Below are positions 1 to 5,849 of a stretch of 7,853 nt of DNA, piece by piece. The stretch spans positions 1 through 7,853 of the forward strand of contig JAFULE010000149.1 in assembly GCA_017483235.1 (NCBI GenBank). The letters are read 5' to 3'. The notes below the pieces were generated by a model that worked only from the letters and a program-made list of their open reading frames with translations, was not told the origin of the DNA and did not search any database. Both the position numbers and the translations under genes were made by a program. Every line of letters starts with the position of its first letter. Within the stretch, counting starts at the first letter, position 1. This DNA is from Faecalibacterium sp. Its GTDB lineage: Bacteria; Bacillota; Clostridia; Oscillospirales; Ruminococcaceae.

Positions 1-981
1 AAACTGTACCGGACGCTCAAACAACGCTGCCGCCGAATCCCGGTCATCCGACTGCCCCAATGCCCACATCAGCTTGGTCACCACCGCCTCGGGTGTCATA
101 TCACGGGCTTCCAGCACACCGGGCAGCTGCTTTGCCACACGGCCTACCTCGTACACCGAAAGATCGCTGCCTTCGTGCTGCACCTGGGTGGAAAATACCA
201 CCAGCTTGCCCTCTTCGGCCCATTGAGTCACAGCCTGCACCAGCCTGCCCTCATCGGTGGTAGGCAAACCGCCCACACCAAAGCCCTCGATCACAAGGGC
301 ACGGTAATGCTGCCGCAGCCAGTCCAGTACATCGGCGTTCATACCGGGCACCAGCCGCAGCACAAACACCGAGGGGTCCAGCCGGTCGTAAAACCGCACT
401 GGCTTGGGGGCTGGCGTGGGGATAAAACGGATCATCCGTTCATCCCGGAACACCGCGGTTTCGGGGTAGTCGATGCTGGAAAAGGCGTTGAAGCTTTTGC
501 TGCGCACCTTGCGGGCGCGGGTGCCCAGAATGACCTTGTTGTCAAATACGATCTGCACACCCCACGCGCCATCGGCACTGGCATAGCCGAACGCGCGCAG
601 CAGGTTGTTGCGGGCGTCGGTATCCCGGTTGTAGATCGATTTCTGGCTGCCGGTCAGCACAATGGGCTTGGCCGGATTTTGCACCAGATAGCTGAGCGCC
701 GCGGCGGTATAGGCCATGGTGTCGGTACCATGGGTGATGACAAAGCCGTCATACTCATGGTAATGCTGCCGCAGCGCCCGCGCCATGCCCAGCCATTGTT
801 GCGGCCCGATGTTGGTGGAATCGAGATGATACAGCTGCAGCGTTTCGATACGGCACATCCGGGCCAGCTCGGGCACAAACTGCAAAAGCTCCTGCGGGGT
901 GATGGCCGGGGCAAGGCCGCCCTGTGCGGTGGGACGGCTGGCGATGGTGCCGCCGGTGGCCAACAGCAAAACCTTTTTCAT
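1..981 (-). CDS. ansA: Type I L-asparaginase, 3' end cut by window edge
   Basis: This gene encodes an L-asparaginase, which hydrolyses asparagine to aspartate and ammonia. I read 327 codons from the ATG at 981 to the window edge with no stop. Type I enzymes are about 335-340 residues long, so only the last few residues are missing. The N-terminus has the LLATGGTIAS motif with nucleophile Thr12. The second catalytic motif HGTDT lies at residues 84-88 (Thr86, Asp87), and Lys162 fits the third active-site position. There is no signal peptide, so the enzyme should be cytosolic, as expected for type I. The start is fixed by an AAGGAG site 8 bases upstream. The gene has its own promoter in the gap after the tRNA terminator. 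The homologous glutamyl-tRNA(Gln) amidotransferase subunit GatD is less likely, because the protein begins directly with the asparaginase core and lacks GatD's N-terminal extension. Confidence 0.95.
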   Translation of the reverse strand, partial: MKKVLLLATGGTIASRPTAQGGLAPAITPQELLQFVPELARMCRIETLQLYHLDSTNIGPQQWLGMARALRQHYHEYDGFVITHGTDTMAYTAAALSYLVQNPAKPIVLTGSQKSIYNRDTDARNNLLRAFGYASADGAWGVQIVFDNKVILGTRARKVRSKSFNAFSSIDYPETAVFRDERMIRFIPTPAPKPVRFYDRLDPSVFVLRLVPGMNADVLDWLRQHYRALVIEGFGVGGLPTTDEGRLVQAVTQWAEEGKLVVFSTQVQHEGSDLSVYEVGRVAKQLPGVLEARDMTPEAVVTKLMWALGQSDDRDSAAALFERPVQF

Positions 982-989
982 AGGCAATT

Positions 990-995
990 CTCCTT
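990..995 (-). promoter_or_regulatory. Ribosome binding site of ansA
   Basis: The minus strand reads AAGGAG, followed by 8 bases and then the ATG at 981. This strong Shine-Dalgarno match fixes the asparaginase start. Confidence 0.85.
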
Positions 996-1018
996 ATTAA
1001 GGAAGAGTGTTTGGGTTT

Positions 1019-1047
1019 ATCATACCACAAAACAGCCCCGGATACAA
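1019..1047 (-). promoter_or_regulatory. Promoter of ansA (extended -10)
   Basis: On the minus strand, TTGTAT (1042-1047) and TATGAT (1019-1024) are separated by 17 bases. TGG directly before the -10 gives an extended -10 element. Transcription would start near 1012, giving a leader of about 30 bases. The -35 hexamer lies at the end of the U-tract of the tRNA terminator, so the two signals are packed together. Confidence 0.7.
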
Positions 1048-1079
1048 AAAGAAAACGGCCGGTCTTTACGACCGGCCGT
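1046..1079 (-). terminator. Intrinsic terminator of the tRNA-Leu unit
   Basis: The minus strand forms a perfect 10-bp GC-rich stem (arms 1070-1079 and 1055-1064) with a 5-base loop, followed by TTTTCTTTTT. The first base of the stem is the final A of the encoded CCA end of the tRNA, so termination happens immediately behind the mature 3' end. Confidence 0.92.
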
Positions 1080-1165
1080 GGTGCGGATAAGAGGACTTGA
1101 ACCTCCACCGAGTTGCCCCGATTAGAACCTGAATCTAACGCGTCTGCCAATTCCGCCATATCCGC
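1079..1165 (-). tRNA. tRNA-Leu(CAG)
   Basis: An 87-base tRNA with encoded CCA (1079-1081) reads on the minus strand. The 7-bp acceptor stem GCGGATA/TATCCGC is perfect. The D-arm contains AATTGGCAGA. The anticodon stem TTAGA/TCTAA closes the loop TTCAGGT, giving anticodon CAG (1129-1131), which reads CUG leucine codons. A long variable arm with a 4-bp stem (CGGG/CTCG, loop GCAA) marks it as class II, and the T-arm has the TTCAAGT loop. CUG is heavily used for Leu in the neighbouring genes (for example gdhA and mrp), which fits a well-expressed decoder. The gene stands alone, with its own promoter and terminator. Confidence 0.97.
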
Positions 1166-1168
1166 ATA

Positions 1169-1225
1169 TATGTAAACGCGGTGTTCACCGCGAGTACGCT
1201 GTATGTAAACGCGGCGTTGGCCGCG
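1169..1225 (-). repeat. Two tandem hairpin repeats in the tRNA-Leu leader
   Basis: Two 24-base copies (1169-1192 and 1202-1225) with a 33-base period match at 21 of 24 positions. Each contains a 6-bp stem with a 4-base loop (1177-1192 and 1210-1225) followed, in the transcript, by a GTTTACATA spacer. Two of the three differences form a compensatory change in the closing base pair of the stem (T:A against C:G on the plus strand). They lie between the tRNA promoter and the tRNA, so they would be transcribed as a 5' leader and removed by RNase P or other RNases. Confidence 0.75.
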
Positions 1226-1227
1226 GT

Positions 1228-1259
1228 TACCGTATCGCCCGTTTCGTCAGGCGACGGTA
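1228..1259 (-). promoter_or_regulatory. Dyad at the start of the tRNA-Leu transcript
   Basis: A third inverted repeat has an outer 6-bp arm (1228-1233 with 1254-1259) and an inner 4-bp arm (1236-1239 with 1250-1253), separated by a 2-base bulge, with a 10-base loop. The predicted transcription start is near 1256, inside one arm. It is therefore unclear whether this acts as RNA, as a DNA operator, or has no function. Confidence 0.4.
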
Positions 1260-1262
1260 TTT

Positions 1263-1322
1263 ATTATACTCATCTCACACGGTCTTGTCAACACTTTTTT
1301 TAATTTTTTTCGATTTTTTTTT
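1263..1322 (-). promoter_or_regulatory. Strong promoter of tRNA-Leu with probable UP element
   Basis: The minus strand has a perfect consensus pair: TTGACA (1286-1291), a 17-base spacer and TATAAT (1263-1268). Directly upstream are three A-tracts of 9, 7 and 7 bases (1314-1322, 1304-1310, 1295-1301). They are spaced about one helical turn apart and lie at about -39 to -66 from the predicted start near 1256. This is the usual place for a curved, A-rich UP element at stable-RNA promoters. The -35 and the A-tracts are inside the last codons of the flippase gene. Confidence 0.88.
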
Positions 1323-2834
1323 GCAGATTCCAGCTGCAGCCTCGTTTAGCCCCAAAAACCAGGCCACCGGCAGATACACAGCCCCCATTGCAGCGGCGGC
1401 CGCCAGCAGCTGCACTGCCGGATGCTGCCCCGCCAGCCCGACCAGCACCGTTCTGCCGGCAGTCACCGAAGCAAACGCCGCCAGCGCTGGGGCACAAATC
1501 CATCGGCCCGTCCGCAGCGGCAGACCGGTGACCTGCAGCAGCCGCCGGGTGTTCAGCAGGCAGGTGAACAGATTGGAACCACAGATTACCAGCAAAAAGC
1601 CCGGCATACCCATGCGGGGCAGCAGCAAAATCACACCTGCAATGCGCAGGGTCGAGTCCCACGCAGAATACCCAAAGGCAGCTTTCTGCTCACCAATGCC
1701 TTTGATGGCCCCGTCCACCATGTTTTCCAGATACATCAGCGGCATGACCGGGGCCAATACCCGAATGTAAAATGCCGCTTCGCTGCTTTGGTACAGCAGC
1801 TCGGCCAGCGGTGCAGCACACACCCAAAAAGCCGCCCCTGCCAGCGCCGAAGCGTACATGGTCAAGGCCAACATCCGGTCCAGCAAGGTGCGCAGGGTGC
1901 GGATATGCCCCTTCACATGCGCTTCTGTAATTTCGGGCATCAACAGGGTGGCAAGACTGCCCAACAAGCTGAACGGAAAATACAGCAGCGGCAGGGCCAT
2001 CCCCTTCAGTACGCCGTACTGGGCAACCGCCGCCGTGCGGCCGCCGTCAGCTGCCAGATACACCGCCAAACAGGCCGGCACCAGCATGTTTTCAGCGGTG
2101 TGCAGCCCGCTGGACAGGCAGCGTCCGCCTTCCACAGGCCACAGGATCTGCCAAATGCGGCCGTTGATATCCGCCGGCACCTTTCCCGGTTCGGTGGGCA
2201 TGCGACAGCATTCCCGGCGGTAAAACATCATCATCAGCCCGGTGGACAACATCTCGCTTGTGGTTTCGCCCAAAAGCACTGCCTGACAGCGCAGGGCCAC
2301 CTCTGCTCCCTGCAGCTTTTGCAGCAGCCAGAATACCGCCGCAATGCGGAAGCCCTGCTCGACCAACTGACTGACCACATTCGGGCCCACCCGGCGCAAA
2401 GCCAGAAACGCCCCCCGCAGCACCGCAGCCAGCGCCATAAAGGGCAGCGAAAACGCCAGCGTGCGAATGGAAGCGGTGGCTCGCGTATCCCCCAGCCACC
2501 ACCGGGCTGCCAGCCCCGCCAGCCCAAACTGTGCCGCACCGGCAGCACAGCCCAAAGCCAGCGCCACCGCACACAGTCGTCGTACCACCGCCCGGGCTGC
2601 CGCCATGCTGCGGCCAAGTTCTTCGGCCACCAGCCGGGTGGCCGCTACCGACACCCCCGAGGTGGCCAGAGTGATGAACACCGAGTAAAAGGCCAGAATC
2701 AGCTGATACAGCCCCAGCCCTTCGCTGCCCAAAGCCCCCGCCAGATACACCCGGAACAGCATACCGGCCAGCCGCAGCACCAGCCCCGAACCGGTAAGCA
2801 CCGCCGCATTTTTTACATAGTTCTGCCGCATCAT
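1275..2834 (-). CDS. SpoVB-like polysaccharide/lipid flippase (MOP superfamily)
   Basis: This is a 519-residue polytopic membrane protein, matching the roughly 518 residues of Bacillus SpoVB. The N-terminal signature (residues 20-45: R-L-A-G-M-L-F-R-V-Y, then ALGSEGLGLYQL) is characteristic of the SpoVB/YtgP/YkvU branch of the MOP (MATE/MurJ) exporters. Further family-like motifs are MPEITEAHVKG (299-309) and a Y-L-E-N-x-V-D-G-A-I-K-G-I-G-E-Q block (368-383). Twelve or more hydrophobic helices are visible. The likely role is flipping a lipid-linked cell-wall or polysaccharide precursor across the membrane; the exact substrate cannot be read. Two adjacent ATGs (2834, 2831) follow an AAAAGGGGG site, and I chose the first. 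The open frame continues far upstream into antisense mrp, but that extension has no flippase character. The tail 505-519 is Lys-rich and overlaps the tRNA promoter. No terminator separates the stop codon from the tRNA unit, so readthrough into the tRNA is likely. Confidence 0.88.
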   Translation of the reverse strand: MMRQNYVKNAAVLTGSGLVLRLAGMLFRVYLAGALGSEGLGLYQLILAFYSVFITLATSGVSVAATRLVAEELGRSMAAARAVVRRLCAVALALGCAAGAAQFGLAGLAARWWLGDTRATASIRTLAFSLPFMALAAVLRGAFLALRRVGPNVVSQLVEQGFRIAAVFWLLQKLQGAEVALRCQAVLLGETTSEMLSTGLMMMFYRRECCRMPTEPGKVPADINGRIWQILWPVEGGRCLSSGLHTAENMLVPACLAVYLAADGGRTAAVAQYGVLKGMALPLLYFPFSLLGSLATLLMPEITEAHVKGHIRTLRTLLDRMLALTMYASALAGAAFWVCAAPLAELLYQSSEAAFYIRVLAPVMPLMYLENMVDGAIKGIGEQKAAFGYSAWDSTLRIAGVILLLPRMGMPGFLLVICGSNLFTCLLNTRRLLQVTGLPLRTGRWICAPALAAFASVTAGRTVLVGLAGQHPAVQLLAAAAAMGAVYLPVAWFLGLNEAAAGICKKKSKKIKKSVDKTV

Positions 2835-2889
2835 GCCGCCCCCTTTTCTGCATGGTATGCGCGGGCGGCGGGTGGGTATACCGGGTTTC

Positions 2890-2918
2890 TTGTATATCAG
2901 CGGTTTTTGTGGTATATT
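2890..2918 (+). promoter_or_regulatory. Promoter of mrp (extended -10)
   Basis: TTGTAT (2890-2895), a 17-base spacer and TATATT (2913-2918), with TGG giving an extended -10. The predicted start is near 2925, giving a leader of about 48 bases. The arrangement and the TTTTGTGGTAT segment match the ansA promoter closely. It lies in the 138-base divergent gap between the flippase gene and mrp. I could not assign a convincing promoter for the flippase gene in the same gap; the only other feature seen is the 8-bp palindrome GGTATACC at 2875-2882. Confidence 0.7.
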
Positions 2919-2955
2919 ACTTTTAATGTTTGATTTTACGTGCCCATGGCACATC

Positions 2956-2962
2956 AAAGGAG
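2956..2962 (+). promoter_or_regulatory. Ribosome binding site deciding the mrp start
   Basis: AAAGGAG lies 10 bases before the ATG at 2973. An in-frame upstream start at 2940 would have this site inside the coding sequence, so 2973 is preferred. Confidence 0.8.
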
Positions 2963-2972
2963 CAAATGCACT

Positions 2973-3803
2973 ATGAGCGAACAATGTACCCATGACTGCT
3001 CTACCTGCAGCCAGAACTGTGCGTCTCGCAGCGGCCCGCCGCCGCACGAGGCGCCCAACCCCAACAGCAACATCAAAAAGGTGATCGGCGTTGTGTCCGG
3101 CAAGGGCGGTGTTGGCAAAAGCATGACCAGCGCCCTGCTGGCCATTGCCCTGCGCCGCCGCGGCTACCAGTGCGGCGTGCTGGATGCCGACATTACCGGC
3201 CCCTCCATTCCCAAGCTGTTTGGCATCCACGGCCGCGCCTATGCCGACGACAAAGGTGCCTGGCCCATCAAGAGCCGCACCGGCATTGATGTAATGAGCA
3301 TCAACCTGCTGGTGGAAAATGAAGAGGACCCCGTGGTCTGGCGCGGCCCGGTGATTGCCGGCGCAGTCAAGCAGTTCTGGACCGACGTGGTATGGCAGGA
3401 TGTGGATTTCCTGTTTGTGGACATGCCCCCGGGAACCGGCGACGTGCCCCTGACCGTGTTCCAGAGCCTGCCGGTGGACGGCATTGTGGTGGTTGCCAGC
3501 CCGCAGGAGCTGGTGGGTATGATCGTAGCCAAGGCTGTGAACATGGCCAACATGATGAACGTACCCATGCTGGGCATTGTGGAAAACATGAGCTATCTGG
3601 TCTGCCCCGACTGCGGCAAGCACATCCAGCTGTTTGGCAACAGCCACGTAGACGAGGTTGCCGCCAAGTACAGCCTGAAGGTGCTGAGCAAGATGCCCAT
3701 CGACCCCAATCTGGCCGCTTTGGCCGATTCCGGCATGCTGGAAACCTACCCCCACGAGCTGCTGACCGGCGCTGCCGATGCCGTGGAGGCTTTGCTGAAG
3801 TGA
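2973..3803 (+). CDS. Mrp/NBP35-family P-loop ATPase (Fe-S cluster carrier)
   Basis: This is a 276-residue protein of the Mrp/NBP35/ApbC family, P-loop ATPases that carry and deliver iron-sulfur clusters in the cytosol. Visible motifs are the deviant Walker A GKGGVGKS (43-50), DADITGPS (71-78), WRGPV (123-127), the switch/Walker B region DMPPGTGD (150-157) and the CPDC pair (Cys211, Cys214). In this family that pair binds a bridging 4Fe-4S cluster at the dimer interface. The N-terminus adds a four-cysteine motif, C-x3-C-x2-C-x3-C (5, 9, 12, 16), ahead of a Pro/Asn-rich linker. This recalls the N-terminal cluster of eukaryotic Nbp35 but with different spacing. The MinD-like DUF59 domain found at the N-terminus of many bacterial Mrp proteins is absent. 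The gene is divergent from the flippase gene, with its own promoter and terminator. Confidence 0.95.
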   Translation: MSEQCTHDCSTCSQNCASRSGPPPHEAPNPNSNIKKVIGVVSGKGGVGKSMTSALLAIALRRRGYQCGVLDADITGPSIPKLFGIHGRAYADDKGAWPIKSRTGIDVMSINLLVENEEDPVVWRGPVIAGAVKQFWTDVVWQDVDFLFVDMPPGTGDVPLTVFQSLPVDGIVVVASPQELVGMIVAKAVNMANMMNVPMLGIVENMSYLVCPDCGKHIQLFGNSHVDEVAAKYSLKVLSKMPIDPNLAALADSGMLETYPHELLTGAADAVEALLK

Positions 3804-3810
3804 TCTTTTG

Positions 3811-3840
3811 TCCCTGCCGCCGGGTGCGGCAGGGATTTTT
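3811..3840 (+). terminator. Intrinsic terminator after mrp
   Basis: A perfect 10-bp stem (3811-3820 with 3826-3835) with a CGGGT loop is followed by five T. It ends only a few bases before the ribosome binding site of the next gene. Confidence 0.9.
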
Positions 3841-3861
3841 GCCACACAGGAGATAACTGCC

Positions 3862-4245
3862 ATGTCAAAATGCTTTTCTGCCGCCAAACTATTGCTGCCC
3901 GGTCTTTTGTGCGGTGCGGCAAGCTTTGTCCTTGCGTTTTTGTTCATTCCCAGCGCATGCATTGCCTGGCCCGACTGGCTGTGGATCGGCTGCAAACTGC
4001 TGCTGCCCCTTGGGGCTGCCTGGATGCTGCTGGGGCAAAAGCCACTTTGGACCTTGTGGCCGGGGCTTGCGGTACAGTATGCACTGCTATGGCAGTTCGC
4101 CCAACCGGTGGCCCGGCTGAACGGCATCCACCTTGGGGGCCTGGGCGGGTTTACGTACCTGTTCGAGGCCGCCGTATGGCCGCTGGGTATCACCCTGCTG
4201 CAGCTGTTGGTGCTGTGGGCAGTGCGCAAGGCTGCTGTGCGTTAA
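3862..4245 (+). CDS. Small four-helix membrane protein, function unknown
   Basis: I do not recognise this 127-residue protein. It is strongly hydrophobic, with about four likely membrane helices (roughly residues 8-30, 38-57, 63-80 and 97-121), many Trp and Leu residues, short loops and a basic end (VRKAAVR) that should face the cytoplasm. No catalytic or metal-binding motif is evident. Cys residues (4, 17, 33, 44) are scattered rather than paired. The ATG at 3862 is supported by AGGAG (3848-3852) at 9 bases' spacing; the open frame extends back to 3808, but only through the mrp terminator. I see no separate promoter, so expression probably depends on readthrough past the mrp terminator. A strong terminator follows. 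The good ribosome site and sensible membrane profile argue for a real gene. Confidence 0.75.
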   Translation: MSKCFSAAKLLLPGLLCGAASFVLAFLFIPSACIAWPDWLWIGCKLLLPLGAAWMLLGQKPLWTLWPGLAVQYALLWQFAQPVARLNGIHLGGLGGFTYLFEAAVWPLGITLLQLLVLWAVRKAAVR

Positions 4246-4290
4246 GCTTTTTACCCGCTGTACTTTACATTCTTTTGTAAAATTCACCCA

Positions 4291-4334
4291 AAACAGAGAT
4301 TTGCTTGATAAAATAAGCAAATCTCTGTTTTTTT
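4291..4334 (+). terminator. Intrinsic terminator after the small membrane protein
   Basis: A perfect 16-bp stem (4291-4306 with 4315-4330) closes an 8-base loop, and the right arm runs into seven T (4328-4334). It isolates gdhA from upstream transcription. A weaker inverted repeat, TTTACA/TGTAAA, lies just before it at 4264-4281. Confidence 0.92.
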
Positions 4335-4367
4335 GTTCACTTTTTCGGTTTCAGTATCGCTTCACTC

Positions 4368-4396
4368 TTGTAAATCGGCAAAGGATTGTTTATAAT
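4368..4396 (+). promoter_or_regulatory. Promoter of gdhA
   Basis: TTGTAA (4368-4373), a 17-base spacer and a perfect TATAAT (4391-4396). The predicted start is near 4403, giving a leader of about 70 bases. The leader contains two short dyads (ATCGC/GCGAT at 4403-4414 and TGCGC/GCGCA at 4417-4431) and a six-codon mini-ORF (4433-4453). Confidence 0.8.
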
Positions 4397-4473
4397 AGGT
4401 GCATCGCCTGCGATTGTGCGCGGGCAGCGCATATGTTATTCATTATGACATAGAGGAAAGGGGATCAGCATTT

Positions 4474-5826
4474 ATGATCACAAACGATTATCTGAACCGC
4501 GTTTATGAGGGTCTGGCAGCCCGCAACGCCCACGAGCCTGAGTTTCTGCAGGCGGTAAAGGAAGTTCTGGAAAGCATTCAGCCGCTGGTGGAAAAGCACC
4601 CCGAATACGAGCAGTACGGCCTGATCGAGCGCCTGGTTGAGCCCGAGCGTATTATCACCTTCCGTGTGCCCTGGGTGGACGACGCCGGCAAGGTGCAGGT
4701 CAACCGCGGCTATCGCATCCAGTTCAACAGCGCCATCGGCCCCTACAAGGGCGGCTGCCGCTTCCACCCCTCGGTCAATCAGAGCATTCTGAAATTTTTG
4801 GGCTTTGAGCAGACCTTTAAGAACAGCCTGACCACCCTGCCCATGGGCGGCGGCAAGGGCGGCTCGGACTTTGACCCCAAGGGCAAGAGCGACATGGAGG
4901 TCATGCGCTTCTGCCAGAGCTTTATGACCGAGCTGTACCGCCACATCGGCCAGTTTGTGGACTGTCCCGCCGGCGACATTGGCGTTGGTGCCCGCGAGGT
5001 AGGCTATATGTTCGGCCAGTACAAGCGTATTACCACCAGCTTCCAGGGCGGCATGATCACCGGCAAGGGCCTGACCTTTGGCGGTAGCCTGGCCCGCACC
5101 CAGGCCACCGGCTATGGCCTGTGCTACTTTACCGCCGAAGCGCTGAAGTGCATGCGGGGCGACAGCTTTGCCGGCAAGACGGTGGTGATCTCGGGCAGCG
5201 GCAACGTGGCCATCTACGCCACCGAAAAGGCCACTGAGCTGGGCGCCAAGGTGGTTGCCATGAGCGACTCGAACGGTTACATCTACGACCCCAACGGCAT
5301 TGATCTGGCCTATGTGAAGAACCTGAAGGAAGTGCGCCGCGGCCGCATCAAGGAATATGCCGACACACACCCCGGTACCACCTATGTACCCGACTGCCGC
5401 AAGATCTGGGAGGTGCCCTGTGATATTGCCCTGCCCTGTGCCACCCAGAACGAGCTGGACGAAGCCGGTGCCAAGGCACTGGTGGCCAACGGCTGCACCG
5501 TGGTATGCGAAGGTGCCAATATGCCCAGCACCCCCGCCGCTGTGGAAGTTTTCCTGAACAACGGTATTCTGTATGGCCCGGCCAAAGCAGCCAACGCCGG
5601 CGGCGTTGCCACCAGCGGTTTGGAAATGACCCAGAACTCCGAACGCCTGAGCTGGACCTTTGAAGAGGTGGACAGCAAGCTGAAAGGCATTATGGAAGGC
5701 ATCTTCCACGCCAGCTACAACGCTTCGGTGGAAGCCGGCAGCGAAGGCAACCTGATGGTTGGCGCCAACTGCGCCGGTTTCCTGAAGGTGGCCACCGCCA
5801 TGATGGCACAGGGCGTAACCTACTAA
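4474..5826 (+). CDS. gdhA: Glutamate dehydrogenase, hexameric GdhA type
   Basis: This 450-residue protein matches the full length of the hexameric bacterial glutamate dehydrogenases. It catalyses reversible amination of 2-oxoglutarate by ammonia to glutamate with NAD(P)H, in the cytosol. Landmarks are GPYKGG (89-94, glutamate-binding Lys92), PMGGGKGGSDFDPKGKSD (123-140, catalytic Lys128), PAGDIGVG (165-172, catalytic Asp168), the Rossmann GSGNVA (241-246), CATQNELD, and the C-terminal AANAGGVATSGLEMTQNSERLSW block. The SDSNGY stretch after the second Rossmann strand looks more like NADP-type enzymes such as E. coli GdhA than the GPDGY of the Clostridium symbiosum NAD enzyme, so NADP is slightly favoured. 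The start at 4474 follows AAAGGGG with 10 bases' spacing. A longer in-frame reading from GTG 4399 begins upstream of the predicted transcription start. Own promoter and terminator, so monocistronic. Confidence 0.98.
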   Translation: MITNDYLNRVYEGLAARNAHEPEFLQAVKEVLESIQPLVEKHPEYEQYGLIERLVEPERIITFRVPWVDDAGKVQVNRGYRIQFNSAIGPYKGGCRFHPSVNQSILKFLGFEQTFKNSLTTLPMGGGKGGSDFDPKGKSDMEVMRFCQSFMTELYRHIGQFVDCPAGDIGVGAREVGYMFGQYKRITTSFQGGMITGKGLTFGGSLARTQATGYGLCYFTAEALKCMRGDSFAGKTVVISGSGNVAIYATEKATELGAKVVAMSDSNGYIYDPNGIDLAYVKNLKEVRRGRIKEYADTHPGTTYVPDCRKIWEVPCDIALPCATQNELDEAGAKALVANGCTVVCEGANMPSTPAAVEVFLNNGILYGPAKAANAGGVATSGLEMTQNSERLSWTFEEVDSKLKGIMEGIFHASYNASVEAGSEGNLMVGANCAGFLKVATAMMAQGVTY

Positions 5827-5849
5827 GCCTGCTCCCTTTTACAAACAGC

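Noticed and set aside
175..1125. A plus-strand open frame antisense to ansA and crossing the tRNA gene.
   Set aside because: It runs through a tRNA and a terminator, and the asparaginase on the other strand is unmistakable.
1166..1262. The structured tRNA leader as a T-box riboswitch.
   Set aside because: There is no room for the T-box stem I with specifier loop or the conserved T-box bulge, and the downstream gene is a tRNA rather than an amino-acid gene.
2875..2882. The palindrome GGTATACC as an operator or -10 of the flippase promoter.
   Set aside because: It is only 8 bp long, no suitable -35 is found at 16-18 bases, and there is no second copy, so it is mentioned but not annotated separately.
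1422..2933. A 503-codon plus-strand open frame antisense to the flippase.
   Set aside because: The composition is Gln/His/Arg/Pro-rich, typical of a GC-rich shadow frame, and no ribosome site or family motif is seen.
2940..2972. Upstream in-frame start that would add 11 residues to Mrp.
   Set aside because: The best ribosome site (2956-2962) would be inside the coding sequence and no site precedes the upstream start.
2835..4229. The minus-strand frame of the flippase stays open far upstream, giving an apparent 984-residue protein.
   Set aside because: The extra part is antisense to mrp and the small membrane protein, has no flippase or other family character, and a good ribosome site with ATG is found at 2834. 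The open frame is a by-product of GC-rich codon use.
4399..4473. Upstream GTG start that would add 25 residues to GdhA.
   Set aside because: It lies at or before the predicted transcription start, has no ribosome site, and the 450-residue form from 4474 matches the family length.
4465..5709. A 414-codon open frame antisense to gdhA.
   Set aside because: It is low-complexity in Ala/Gly/Val/His with no recognisable domain and mirrors the codon bias of gdhA, which is certain on the other strand.
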